A DNA stretch of 64,000 nucleotides from Geovibrio thiophilus (GTDB lineage: Bacteria; Chrysiogenota; Deferribacteres; Deferribacterales; Geovibrionaceae), in contig NZ_CP035108.1 of assembly GCF_004087915.1 (NCBI RefSeq), positions 682,001-746,000 on the forward strand. Direction: 5' to 3'. The translations under genes and the position numbers were made by a program. Below the pieces are notes generated by a model that had not been told where the DNA came from, searched no databases, and worked only from the letters and a program-made list of their open reading frames with translations. Positions 34,334-42,935 of the stretch are shown in pieces (the stretch's first letter is position 1; each line of letters starts with the position of its first letter).

Positions 34334-36001
34334 TCAATGAGGGTTGGCTACGGGGGCGTTTTCGCCCGCCATAAGCACCTGAGCGATGTTGAAAGTATGG
34401 TCGCCTATTTTCTCAAGGCAGTTGAGTATATCAACGTAAATAAGTCCGGCGTCTATGGTGCATTCCCCTGCGTTGAGCCTTTTAACATGGTTCTTCTTAA
34501 AGCGTTTTCTAAGGCTGTCTATTATGTCTTCATCTTCCGTGTCTATTTTTGATGTGCCGTTCATGTAGCTGTTCATGGTGTGCGTGTAGAATCTTTCCAC
34601 AACATCATAAATGTTTTTCAGCTCTTCATTGGCTTCGGGGGTGAAGACGATCTGTTTCTTTTTGATTTTTTTAATTGAGTTGTAGATACTTTCGGAATAG
34701 TCGCCTATTTTTTCCAGATTATGAACGACATGGTGCATTCTGTTGATCTGGTTTGCGGAGTTCTGGCTGATATTTTTCATGGACAGCTTAACAAGGAAAG
34801 CAGAAATCTCCTTATCGAACGTGTCCAGATACCCCTCAAGGGTTTTAACATCCGCAAGCCCTGACTCATCCCCATCGACAAGATATTTTCTTGTAGCCAC
34901 CACCATGCTTTCCGCATAGCCGGACATGCGCATAAGCTCCTTTTTTGCCTGCTCAACGGCTATGGCAGGTGTGCTCATTATATTGTCGCTGAGGCGCACC
35001 ATCCTGTTTTCATCCGGCTTGTCCGGCTTGATGATAACTTCGCAGAGTCTGGCAAGGTAATGTATAAACGGCAAAAACACGAGCATGTTGATCAGGTTGA
35101 ACATTGTATGAAGGTTCGCTATGTGGCGGGCGATATAAGGTTTGGAGCCGTCTGATGCCACAAAATCAGCGTCATGGGGAGTCATAATATTTACGAAATC
35201 CACCAGATAACGGAGTAAGAACAGCATGTAAACAACGCCTATGAAGTTGAGCAGAAAGTGACCGAAGGCAGCCTGCTTCGCCGTGCGGTTTGTGCCTATA
35301 GCGGCGAGATTTGCGGTGATTGTCGTACCTATGTTCTCTCCGAGAACAAGGGCGCAGGCGCCGTAAAAGTCTATGAGTCCTGTGGTGGCAAGTGCTATTG
35401 TTATACCTATCGTGGCTGAGGAGCTCTGAACGATTACTGTGAGAAGCGCCCCCGCAGTGACTGCCAGAATGGGGTTGCTGGAGAAGAATACGAACATATC
35501 TCTGAAACCGTCTGTTTTGCGCAGAGGCACGAAGCCGTCTTTCATTATCTCCATTCCTATGAAAAGCATTCCGAAGCCGAGGAGAATCTCGCCCCAGTAC
35601 TGCTTGGTTACGTCCTTGGAGAACATTTTCATCATCATGCCTATGGCTATGGCGGGGAGCGCGAACGCCTCAATATCAAAAGCGATGAGCTGCGCTGTGA
35701 CGGTCGTTCCGAGGTTTGCCCCCAGAACAACGCTGAGAGCCTGTGTGAGGTTCATCAGACCTGCGTTGACAAACCCCACCACCATTACGGTTGTGGCGGA
35801 GGAGCTTTGTATGACGGCGGTAACCGCCAGCCCGACAAATGTTCCTACAAATCTGTTGCTGGTGAGCTTTTCGAGGGCTTTTTTAAGCCCCTGTCCCGCG
35901 GATTTCTGAAGTGCTTCGGACATGAGCTTCATGCCGAAAATGAAAAGACCGAGACCGCCGAACAGTCCCGCGATCAGGTTAAACCAGTCTGATGACGTCA
36001 C
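34334..36001 (-). CDS. Na/phosphate cotransporter family protein with PhoU-like C-terminus
   Basis: 555 residues. The membrane part (1-310) contains the two inverted QSSSATT/QSSSATIG repeats that define the Na/Pi cotransporter family, each in a re-entrant segment. The C-terminal part (about 340-550) is helical and PhoU-like, with MHHVVHNLEKIGDYSESI and CLEKIGDHTFNIAQ motifs. It would move phosphate across the inner membrane. It starts with GTG after GGAG. A run of TGTCA half-sites upstream suggests PhoB control. Confidence 0.93.
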   Translation of the reverse strand: MTSSDWFNLIAGLFGGLGLFIFGMKLMSEALQKSAGQGLKKALEKLTSNRFVGTFVGLAVTAVIQSSSATTVMVVGFVNAGLMNLTQALSVVLGANLGTTVTAQLIAFDIEAFALPAIAIGMMMKMFSKDVTKQYWGEILLGFGMLFIGMEIMKDGFVPLRKTDGFRDMFVFFSSNPILAVTAGALLTVIVQSSSATIGITIALATTGLIDFYGACALVLGENIGTTITANLAAIGTNRTAKQAAFGHFLLNFIGVVYMLFLLRYLVDFVNIMTPHDADFVASDGSKPYIARHIANLHTMFNLINMLVFLPFIHYLARLCEVIIKPDKPDENRMVRLSDNIMSTPAIAVEQAKKELMRMSGYAESMVVATRKYLVDGDESGLADVKTLEGYLDTFDKEISAFLVKLSMKNISQNSANQINRMHHVVHNLEKIGDYSESIYNSIKKIKKKQIVFTPEANEELKNIYDVVERFYTHTMNSYMNGTSKIDTEDEDIIDSLRKRFKKNHVKRLNAGECTIDAGLIYVDILNCLEKIGDHTFNIAQVLMAGENAPVANPH

Positions 36002-36016
36002 AAGATTCTCCTTTGG

Positions 36017-36065
36017 ATGACAAAAATCTGACAGGAATATAACTGAATCCTGACAAATTTGACAA
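36017..36065 (-). promoter_or_regulatory. Pho-box-like TGTCA array and promoter of the Na/Pi transporter
   Basis: Minus-strand CTGTCAGATTTTTGTCAT (36017-36034) matches the 7-4-7 Pho-box layout. A second TTGTCA...TTGTCA pair lies at 36051-36065, with a TATATT -10 (36036-36041) about 18 nt from its distal TTGTCA. Because the best box overlaps the probable start site, its effect could be repression or use of another start. Confidence 0.5.
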
Positions 36066-36137
36066 CCTTAACATGAAGGGAGAATCAAAGTTTTTTAAGG
36101 AAACCGCCTAACGAACTGATGGTAATAAAGGCTTTAT

Positions 36138-36815
36138 TTACTTGCCCAGTACGCTGACGAGCATGAAGCTTTCTGCTTCGTTAAATGGTGTGCCTGCAAA
36201 ATCGCCGTAGTGGACACAGGATGAAAAACCTGCCTTAACTGCCGCTTCTGAAAGCTCTGTATGGGTGAGCGGATAAAGCATTACGGATGATGAGTATGCC
36301 TGCCCGCCTGCGGTGAGCGAACCGATGAACTCTATTCTGCCGTCCGTGTACCTGTATTCTCTTTTGAAGCGTACACCTTCCGTTTCGATAAGCGGAAGCT
36401 CAGCCGGACGCTTTTCAAGTATTCCGGCGTAGTTCAGGATCTGGATTACTGCTGTGCCGCCGTCTTTCAGCGAGCGGGCAAACCCGCTGAGGATGCTGCG
36501 TGCGTCTTCAGCGTCTGTGCAGTGGGCTAGGGTGTTGCCTATGCAGTATACAAGGGAGAACCTGCCCGAGAAGCTTTCCGGCAGGCGGCGCATGTCTCCG
36601 GCGGATATGTTTATGCGATACTTCATCAGCTCCGGCACATACTCAATCCCTTCGGCTTCGCAGCCTTCCTCATGGAACCTTTTTACGTAGGCGCCGGTGG
36701 CGCAGCCCACGTCCAGCACGCTTGTTCCGGCATATTTTCTGAGGAAGCCGAAGGTGGTTTCGGAAAAGGGGAAAACCTCATCGTAGGCTTTTGCGAGTAT
36801 GCGGTAGAACTCCAT
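36138..36815 (-). CDS. class I SAM-dependent methyltransferase, substrate unknown
   Basis: 225 residues. The SAM motif I is TSVLDVGCATGAYVKRF (about 31-47), motif II AEGIEYV, then an RRLPESFSG segment and LVYCIGNTLAH as motif IV. Downstream strands fit the class I fold. No neighbour identifies the substrate. It follows the barrel gene after 9 nt, so the two may be co-transcribed. Confidence 0.85.
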   Translation of the reverse strand: MEFYRILAKAYDEVFPFSETTFGFLRKYAGTSVLDVGCATGAYVKRFHEEGCEAEGIEYVPELMKYRINISAGDMRRLPESFSGRFSLVYCIGNTLAHCTDAEDARSILSGFARSLKDGGTAVIQILNYAGILEKRPAELPLIETEGVRFKREYRYTDGRIEFIGSLTAGGQAYSSSVMLYPLTHTELSEAAVKAGFSSCVHYGDFAGTPFNEAESFMLVSVLGK

Positions 36816-36824
36816 TTATCTCTC

Positions 36825-37688
36825 CTAGAACATTATGCGCAGTTCGGCGCTGCCTGTTGCTCCGCCGCTGATTTTTTTGTCGCGGAGAACTTCATCGTCA
36901 TCATCCAGAATATAGTATCTGGCGCTGGTGATCATCCCTGCGGAGAGAACAAGCTTGGCGTATTCGTAAATATCTTTCTCCGCCTCAAGGCTGACGGAGG
37001 CTATGCGTATTTTGAGCTCGGAATCCTCAGGATAATCTCTCCCGAGATAGTATGTGTCCGTGTCATTTGAGTATACCAGAGAAGTTCTGAAATCCCTGCT
37101 CCAGTGGTATGTTCCCTTCACTTTGCCCTGTCCCAGAACGGAGAGCGAGGCCTCAAAGCTTACCTTCTCCGCCGGTTTCCACTTAATCATATTAAGCGAA
37201 CCCGCCAGAATATAAAGGTTTGGGGCGGTGTAGGAATAGCCGAAGGCTGGCAGAATGTACATGTCGTCCAGAAGTTCTTTATTGGAGGCGACCAATCCGA
37301 GATAAAATTTATGCGGTCCGCTTTCGTAAACGTTTTTTGCAGCCATAATTCCGGCGAAATAACCGTCCGACTCTTCAAACGGCTCATCGGTTGATACTCC
37401 TGCTTTCAGGTTGAACAGGTATTCGGGTCCTGTTATATCAATCCCCAGCGCAGCCTGCGTAAGGGTATCGGGCATGAAGCCTGCCGCGTCGCTGAAATCG
37501 GTCATTTTATAATCCGCAGAGAGCTTGAGCTTATGGTTATTCGGTATATCGATTGTTTCGGAAACCTCCGCCCCGTAATACACGGCTCCCAGATCATCAG
37601 GGCTTGTGAAGCCGCCTTTGAAGCCGATTTCAGCGGCGGAAACAGGAAGCGTTAAAAAGCATAACAAAAAAGCTGCTGCGTATTTCAT
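36825..37688 (-). CDS. outer-membrane beta-barrel protein, unknown function
   Basis: 287 residues. Signal peptide YAAAFLLCFLTLPVSAA (cleavage before EIGFKG), then alternating amphipathic strands such as KLKLSADYKM, HKFYLGLVAS and VSLEAEKDIY. It ends AELRIMF, with the terminal Phe typical of BAM substrates. I recognise no family and cannot assign a ligand. Confidence 0.7.
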   Translation of the reverse strand: MKYAAAFLLCFLTLPVSAAEIGFKGGFTSPDDLGAVYYGAEVSETIDIPNNHKLKLSADYKMTDFSDAAGFMPDTLTQAALGIDITGPEYLFNLKAGVSTDEPFEESDGYFAGIMAAKNVYESGPHKFYLGLVASNKELLDDMYILPAFGYSYTAPNLYILAGSLNMIKWKPAEKVSFEASLSVLGQGKVKGTYHWSRDFRTSLVYSNDTDTYYLGRDYPEDSELKIRIASVSLEAEKDIYEYAKLVLSAGMITSARYYILDDDDEVLRDKKISGGATGSAELRIMF

Positions 37689-37837
37689 GAATTATTCTCC
37701 TTTTCCGGGTTTGTCATAAGTCTGAATATATTATATTATTTTATGCGGCATTTGTTGTTAATTTTACAGCTGCAATATTATTTAACAAAATAAGGACAAG
37801 GACGGCGGACAATAATTCACTTAAATGAGAGGCTGTC

Positions 37838-38560
37838 ATGACTAAATGTGTGCTTATAACAGGCGGAGCGGGCGGCATAGGTCTCGGGTGCGCCCTGTAT
37901 TTCGCTGATAAGGGCTGGTCTGTTTTCATCGCTGACATAAACGGGGAAGCCGGCAGGGACGCGGCGCAGAAGATCGGCGGCGCGGATTTCGCCTTGACGG
38001 ATGTTGCCTCGGAGGAGAGCGTGAAAGCCTGCGTTGAAAAATGCGTTCTCAGATTCGGGCGGATTGACGCCCTGATAAATAACGCAGGAATAGCGGATCC
38101 CTTTACGGAGCCGCTTGAGAAGCTCAGCCTTGAGCGCTGGAGCAGGATAATAAGCGTTAATCTCACGGGAGCCTTCCTTATGACCAAGCACTGCGCCGCG
38201 CACCTCAGAAGGGCAAACGGAGGCATAATCAACATGGCTTCCACAAGGGCTTTTCAGTCGGAGAAAAATTCAGAGAGCTACGCCGCGTCAAAGGGCGGTC
38301 TCTTGTCATTTACCCATGCCTCGGCAGTGAGTCTGGGACCTGATGTGAGGGTGAACTGCATATGCCCGGGATGGATAAATGTTTCCGGTTATCAGACATC
38401 GGAAAGGGATCACTCGCAGCACCCCGCCGGAAGAGTGGGAAAGGCGGAGGATATAGCGTCTCTGGCGTATTATCTGGTTTCGGATGAGGCGAAGTTCATC
38501 ACGGGACAGAGCTTCACAGCGGACGGCGGCATGACCGTTAAGATGGTATACGTGGACTAG
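37838..38560 (+). CDS. short-chain dehydrogenase/reductase
   Basis: 240 residues. The Rossmann motif is TGGAGGIGLG (about 8-17), then NNAGIA (about 78-83), catalytic Ser in NMASTRAF, and the YAASK motif supplying Tyr and Lys. GQSFTADGGMT near the end is typical. It uses NAD(P)H; the substrate is unknown. Its stop codon overlaps that of the convergent EAL gene (shared CTAG). Confidence 0.92.
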   Translation: MTKCVLITGGAGGIGLGCALYFADKGWSVFIADINGEAGRDAAQKIGGADFALTDVASEESVKACVEKCVLRFGRIDALINNAGIADPFTEPLEKLSLERWSRIISVNLTGAFLMTKHCAAHLRRANGGIINMASTRAFQSEKNSESYAASKGGLLSFTHASAVSLGPDVRVNCICPGWINVSGYQTSERDHSQHPAGRVGKAEDIASLAYYLVSDEAKFITGQSFTADGGMTVKMVYVD

Positions 38561-41289
38561 TCGATAAGCTCTTTTTCCGGTCTGCCTATGTGATAGCCCT
38601 GAGCATAGTCCACGCCGAGACTGGCTGCCGCCTTCAGAAGCTCTTCGCTGCTTATGAACTCGGCTATGGTTTTCAGCCCTGTCTGGCGGGCAAAGGTCAC
38701 AATGGAGCGGACTATCTCCGTCGCTCTCTCGTCCTCAAGCACGTGTCTCATTATGCCCGCGTCTATCTTAACATAATCGGCGTTCAGCTTAATGAGATAC
38801 TCAAAGTTGGAGTAGCCCGAACCGAAGTCGTCAATGGCTATTTTCACGCCCTGATTCTTGAGTTCCTTCAGTAGGGTGAGAACCTCCTCGAATGCCTGAA
38901 GCTCCTCAGTCTCAACTATTTCGATCACAAGCCTGTTCAGCACATCGTGGCTCTTGGCGTAAGTGAGCAGGTATTCCATGGTCTCGTCATTCATCAGGTC
39001 TTCTATGGTGAGGTTAATGGAAAACTCATGGGGCAGGTTTTTGAACTTCTGCACGGATTTTTCTATTATGATCAACGTAAGGCGGGGATATATCCTTGTT
39101 TTCTTACTTATATCCATGAAGTCGCCCGGAGTGAGTATTCTGCCGTTTTCATCCTCAGCCCGCATGAGGCATTCGTATTTTTCTATCCTGCCGCTTGCTA
39201 TGTTGTATATCGGCTGAAAGACAGGAAAAACTCCGTCATTCCTGATTGCCGCGTATATGCTTTTCAACACCGCTATGTCTTTTCCGTAACTCGCCGCCAT
39301 CTGGCTGTCGGCGGGGTCATATATGAAGAAGTCGGTATTTTTGACCTTGGCGTTGTTAAGCGCCATATCCGCATAGGCTAGAACATCCTTGCTGCCTTGA
39401 GCTATGCCGCTTCTCAGGGTTACGGGTATCTCCTCACCGTCTGTTTTCACCCCGGTGGAGGCTATGCTGTACTGAACATCTCTGATGTCGTTCATGAAAC
39501 GCTCAATATCCGTTCCGTCCGCCAGAACGGCGAAGGTGTCGGCGTTGACACGGTAGAAAGAGTAAGGCTTTCTGCTGAGCCTGCGAAAAATACCGGAGCC
39601 CACCTCACGTATTACCGCGTCCCCTGTCTTGTTTCCGTAGTGGTCGTTTATGGCGCTGAAACGGTCAATGTCGAGGAGCCCCAGAACAGGAACAGCTGTT
39701 TTTTCTATATCAGCCAGAAGCTTCATTCTGCTGCCGAGGCTGGTGAGCACATCCGTATTGAATATGTTTTCAAGCTTGTCTCTGTTTTCCATGAGCTCGG
39801 TTATGTCATGCCCTGAGGAGATGTATTCGATTATGCTGCCGTTTTCATCCTTAAGCGGAACAATGGTAGCGCTTTTGTAGTAGCTTGTGCCGTCCGCCTT
39901 TTTATTTTTCAGCACACCGTGCCATACCTTTCCGCTGCTGATTGTTTCCCACATTTTACGGAAGGTTTCCCTTGGTGTGGCGGGATGGCGCTCAACGTTG
40001 TGGGATTTGCCCATAACATCCTCTTTGGCGTAAAGAGTGGTGGAGCAGAACTTATCGTTGACGTAGTTTATCCGCCCTTGCAGGTCTGTCTTCGAGACGA
40101 TGGACGAAGCGTCCAGAACAAGCTTGTACTGCTCCAGCATGTTCATTTCACGCAGGCGGCTTCTCTCTATTTTACGGATATATATATTGATATATATGCT
40201 GATCAGCGCCGTTATCAGGATGATGATGCCGAGAACGGCGGCAATCCTTATGATGTCATTGTAGAAAATACCCTTCAGCTCGCTTCTTTCCCTGTCGAGA
40301 TAGGAATTAAAGTCGCTGGAGTAAAACCCTGTCGCCAGTATCCAGTTCCAGTCCGGAATTTTTGCGATGAAGGTGATCTTTTCCTCCGGCTCCTTCCCCT
40401 TAGGGGCTTCCCAGCGGTAGGAGACGTATGCCGAGCTCTCTGTCTTCAAGGCGGATGAAAACAGACCGCCGAGGTTTTTGCCGCTTGTATCAGCTATATC
40501 AAAAGTGCTCCTGTTTTCAAGCTCCTTCATTACAGGGTGCATGAGAATCCTGTAGTTCTCGTCCATGATGAAGAAATAGCCGTAGTCGTTGTAGCCGAAT
40601 CGTTCTTCTCTTAAAAGTTCCAGAATGTATTTTTTCAGTCCGGCGTCCTGATATTCGGTGTATGAGGCGGCTGCCACAAATAGCCCCAGCTCCGGCACTG
40701 CCTTTGCGAAGGCTATTTTCGGGTACAGGTCGTTTTGGTCTGAAAAGGGTTTAGACCAGTCGTAGGAGCCGAAGGTTTCGTTTTTCTCCCTGAGATCCGT
40801 AAGAAATTTTTCCAGTCCGCCGTTGCCTTCCACCGCATCCTGTATCTTTGTGCCTGTGAGAGCCTTGTTTCCGCCGTGGAAAATAAACCTGCCGCTGCGG
40901 TCAAAAACGAAGCAGTAGCCTGTTCCGCTGTCCCATTTTATGCTGTCCAGCGTCTGCGTGATTAAGGAGGCGGGGGCATCGACAGCGTATAGATTCTTTA
41001 AGATTTCCTCTGTGTTTTCAGCCCTGTTTTTCAGAAAGTCTTTTATCGCTTCCTGCCGCATGAGCCGCATGATCTCAATTTTTGCCGCTGCGCTGCGGAT
41101 CTCGGTCTTTATGTTCGCTTTCTGGGTTGCGATAAAGCGCTCGCGTATGTTTTCAGCGCGGGCTTCAAACTCCTTTTCCGCTTCATAAAATATAAAATAG
41201 CTTATAAGACATATAAACGACACAGAGATAAACAGCACATTAAGCATATTAAGTGTTGGAACAGAGACCTTCGGCTTGCGGTTTATCAT
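38557..41289 (-). CDS. Cache-PAS-GGDEF(degenerate)-EAL protein, probable c-di-GMP phosphodiesterase
   Basis: 910 residues. TM1 at about 12-33, a periplasmic double Cache-type sensor (40-330, with GTGYCFVFDRSGRF and GYFFIMDENYRI repeats), TM2 near 342-364, PAS (about 380-500), a GGDEF domain whose active site reads RVNADTF, so cyclase activity is very unlikely, and an EAL domain. The EAL motif is ECLMR, keeping the catalytic Glu; INLTIEDL, EIVETEEL, DDFGSGYSNF and VKIDAG are all intact. It probably degrades c-di-GMP in response to a small periplasmic ligand. Confidence 0.92.
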   Translation of the reverse strand: MINRKPKVSVPTLNMLNVLFISVSFICLISYFIFYEAEKEFEARAENIRERFIATQKANIKTEIRSAAAKIEIMRLMRQEAIKDFLKNRAENTEEILKNLYAVDAPASLITQTLDSIKWDSGTGYCFVFDRSGRFIFHGGNKALTGTKIQDAVEGNGGLEKFLTDLREKNETFGSYDWSKPFSDQNDLYPKIAFAKAVPELGLFVAAASYTEYQDAGLKKYILELLREERFGYNDYGYFFIMDENYRILMHPVMKELENRSTFDIADTSGKNLGGLFSSALKTESSAYVSYRWEAPKGKEPEEKITFIAKIPDWNWILATGFYSSDFNSYLDRERSELKGIFYNDIIRIAAVLGIIILITALISIYINIYIRKIERSRLREMNMLEQYKLVLDASSIVSKTDLQGRINYVNDKFCSTTLYAKEDVMGKSHNVERHPATPRETFRKMWETISSGKVWHGVLKNKKADGTSYYKSATIVPLKDENGSIIEYISSGHDITELMENRDKLENIFNTDVLTSLGSRMKLLADIEKTAVPVLGLLDIDRFSAINDHYGNKTGDAVIREVGSGIFRRLSRKPYSFYRVNADTFAVLADGTDIERFMNDIRDVQYSIASTGVKTDGEEIPVTLRSGIAQGSKDVLAYADMALNNAKVKNTDFFIYDPADSQMAASYGKDIAVLKSIYAAIRNDGVFPVFQPIYNIASGRIEKYECLMRAEDENGRILTPGDFMDISKKTRIYPRLTLIIIEKSVQKFKNLPHEFSINLTIEDLMNDETMEYLLTYAKSHDVLNRLVIEIVETEELQAFEEVLTLLKELKNQGVKIAIDDFGSGYSNFEYLIKLNADYVKIDAGIMRHVLEDERATEIVRSIVTFARQTGLKTIAEFISSEELLKAAASLGVDYAQGYHIGRPEKELID

Positions 41290-41321
41290 ATAAAATTACC
41301 TGTATCAGCGGATTCTAAAGG

Positions 41322-41349
41322 ATTATAGCCTAAATCGCCTCTTTTTCAA
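41322..41349 (-). promoter_or_regulatory. sigma-70 promoter of the EAL-domain gene
   Basis: Minus-strand TTGAAA (41344-41349), 16-nt spacer and consensus TATAAT (41322-41327), about 32 nt before the ATG at 41289. Confidence 0.75.
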
Positions 41350-41394
41350 TCAATAAAGCGGGGTGTAATACATAGTAAATCTATAGGTTTTATC

Positions 41395-41422
41395 TTGACA
41401 AAAGAAAAATATGGTTTATGCT
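41395..41422 (+). promoter_or_regulatory. sigma-70 promoter of the SAM-riboswitch/metY transcript
   Basis: TTGACA (41395-41400), 16-nt spacer and TATGCT (41417-41422); the riboswitch P1 stem begins 8 nt downstream. Confidence 0.7.
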
Positions 41423-41430
41423 TGAAATAT

Positions 41431-41539
41431 GCTTATCCAGAGCGGCTGAGGGACGGGCCCGATGAAGCCGCAGCAACCCTGCGCACGAAGGCGCAAAGGT
41501 GCTAACTCCCGCCCTTCATATTTTCAGGGGCAGATAGGC
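41431..41539 (+). promoter_or_regulatory. SAM-I (S-box) riboswitch controlling metY
   Basis: The P1 stem GCTTATC (41431-41437) pairs with GATAGGC (41533-41539). Between them are the conserved S-box elements AGAGCGGCTGAGGGACGGGC, CCGATGAAGCCGCAGCAACC and AAGGTGCTAACTCC. A terminator follows in the leader, so excess SAM should switch off the downstream methionine gene. Confidence 0.95.
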
Positions 41540-41573
41540 GGAGAAAATTCTCCGGTTATAGAAACTCCAAGCC

Positions 41574-41606
41574 CCCTGATCGTTTACCTGCGGTCAGGGT
41601 TTTTTT
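41574..41606 (+). terminator. riboswitch-controlled intrinsic terminator in the metY leader
   Basis: CCCTGATCG (41574-41582) pairs with CGGTCAGGG (41591-41599) with one wobble and is followed by seven T residues. It lies about 35 nt downstream of the SAM aptamer, the standard place for the expression platform. Confidence 0.9.
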
Positions 41607-41660
41607 ATAGCCGAATTATTCTCCCATCCGCATCCCCCGGCGTATCCAGAGGAGGACACT

Positions 41661-42935
41661 ATGCCGCACAGACAGGAAACCATAGCCGTAAGAGGGGGCT
41701 ATAAACCCGAAGAGCACAACGGTTCTATCACTGTTCCCATCTACCAGACGAACGCTTATCAGTTCAGGGATATTGAGCATGCCAGAAATCTGTTTGATCT
41801 CAAGGAGTTCGGGCATATATACACTCGGATCACCAACCCGACGACGGCAGTTCTGGAGGAAAGGCTCTGCCTGCTTGAGGGGGGAGTGCACGCAGTGGTT
41901 ACGTCATCCGGTCACTTTGCGGAGTTCGCCGCGATCAGCGTTATCGCAGGCGCAGGGGATGAAATAGTCTCCTCATCCAGACTCTACGGCGGCTCGGTGA
42001 ACCTGTTTACCTATTTCCTCGGTAACCTCGGCGTTAAGGTGAATATTGTTGATCAGTATGACCTTGCCGCAGTGGAAAACGCCATAAACGAAAAAACAAA
42101 GGCTCTTTTCATAGAAACCATAAGCAACCCCTCATGCGACATAGCGGACTTGGAGGCGTGGAGCGCAATCGCCAAAAAGCACAGGCTGCCTCTTATTGTT
42201 GACAGCACGCAGGCTACACCGCTTCTCTGCCGTCCGAAGGATTTCGGGGCGGATATAGTTATCCACTCGCTGACCAAATACATAGGCGGACACGCCAACT
42301 CAATGGGCGGAGTCGTGATCGACCTCGGAACATTCGACTGGGCAGGCTCCGGCAGGTTCCCGTCATTTACCGAGCCGAACCCCAGCTACCACGGAATTGT
42401 ATTCGCTGAAGCCTTCGGAGCGGCAGCATTCGGCGTGAAAGTGCGTGTTGAGGCTCTGAGGGATGCCGGCGGCTGCCTCTCGCCTCAGAACTCGTTTTAT
42501 ATACTTCAGGGTATCGAGACTCTTCATCTGAGGATCAAGGCTCATTCTGAAAACGCTCTTGCTCTCGCCCTGTTTTTGCGGGCTCATGAAAAGGTTGAGT
42601 GGGTGAACTACCCTGCGCTTCCCGACAGCCCCAACAAGGCAAGGGCGGATAAATATCTGAAAGGATACGGTTCAGGAGTGCTGAGCTTCGGAGTGAAAGG
42701 CGGTTTGGACGCTGCCGTAACGGTTATTGAGGCGCTTAAGATAGCTAACCATGTGGCGAATTTCGCCGATGTGCGGACCCTCGTCACTCACCCCGCAAGC
42801 ACCAGCCACAGACAGCTTACCAGCGAAGGCAGGAAAGCCGCAGGCTCACCCGACGAGCTTATCCGTGTTTCAGTAGGCATCGAACACATCGAAGACATCA
42901 AGGAAGACTTTGCCCAAGCTTTGGCGCAGATATAA
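41661..42935 (+). CDS. metY: O-acetylhomoserine aminocarboxypropyltransferase/cysteine synthase family enzyme
   Basis: 424 residues, PLP-dependent Cys/Met metabolism family. The Lys that binds PLP is in SLTKYIGGH, with ETISNPSCDIADL and VDSTQATPLLCRP as cofactor-contact motifs and SVGIEHIEDIKED near the end. It makes homocysteine from O-acetylhomoserine and sulfide, which agrees with the SAM-I riboswitch upstream. GGAGG precedes the ATG. The stop codon lies in the first bases of the repeat array that follows. Confidence 0.95.
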   Translation: MPHRQETIAVRGGYKPEEHNGSITVPIYQTNAYQFRDIEHARNLFDLKEFGHIYTRITNPTTAVLEERLCLLEGGVHAVVTSSGHFAEFAAISVIAGAGDEIVSSSRLYGGSVNLFTYFLGNLGVKVNIVDQYDLAAVENAINEKTKALFIETISNPSCDIADLEAWSAIAKKHRLPLIVDSTQATPLLCRPKDFGADIVIHSLTKYIGGHANSMGGVVIDLGTFDWAGSGRFPSFTEPNPSYHGIVFAEAFGAAAFGVKVRVEALRDAGGCLSPQNSFYILQGIETLHLRIKAHSENALALALFLRAHEKVEWVNYPALPDSPNKARADKYLKGYGSGVLSFGVKGGLDAAVTVIEALKIANHVANFADVRTLVTHPASTSHRQLTSEGRKAAGSPDELIRVSVGIEHIEDIKEDFAQALAQI

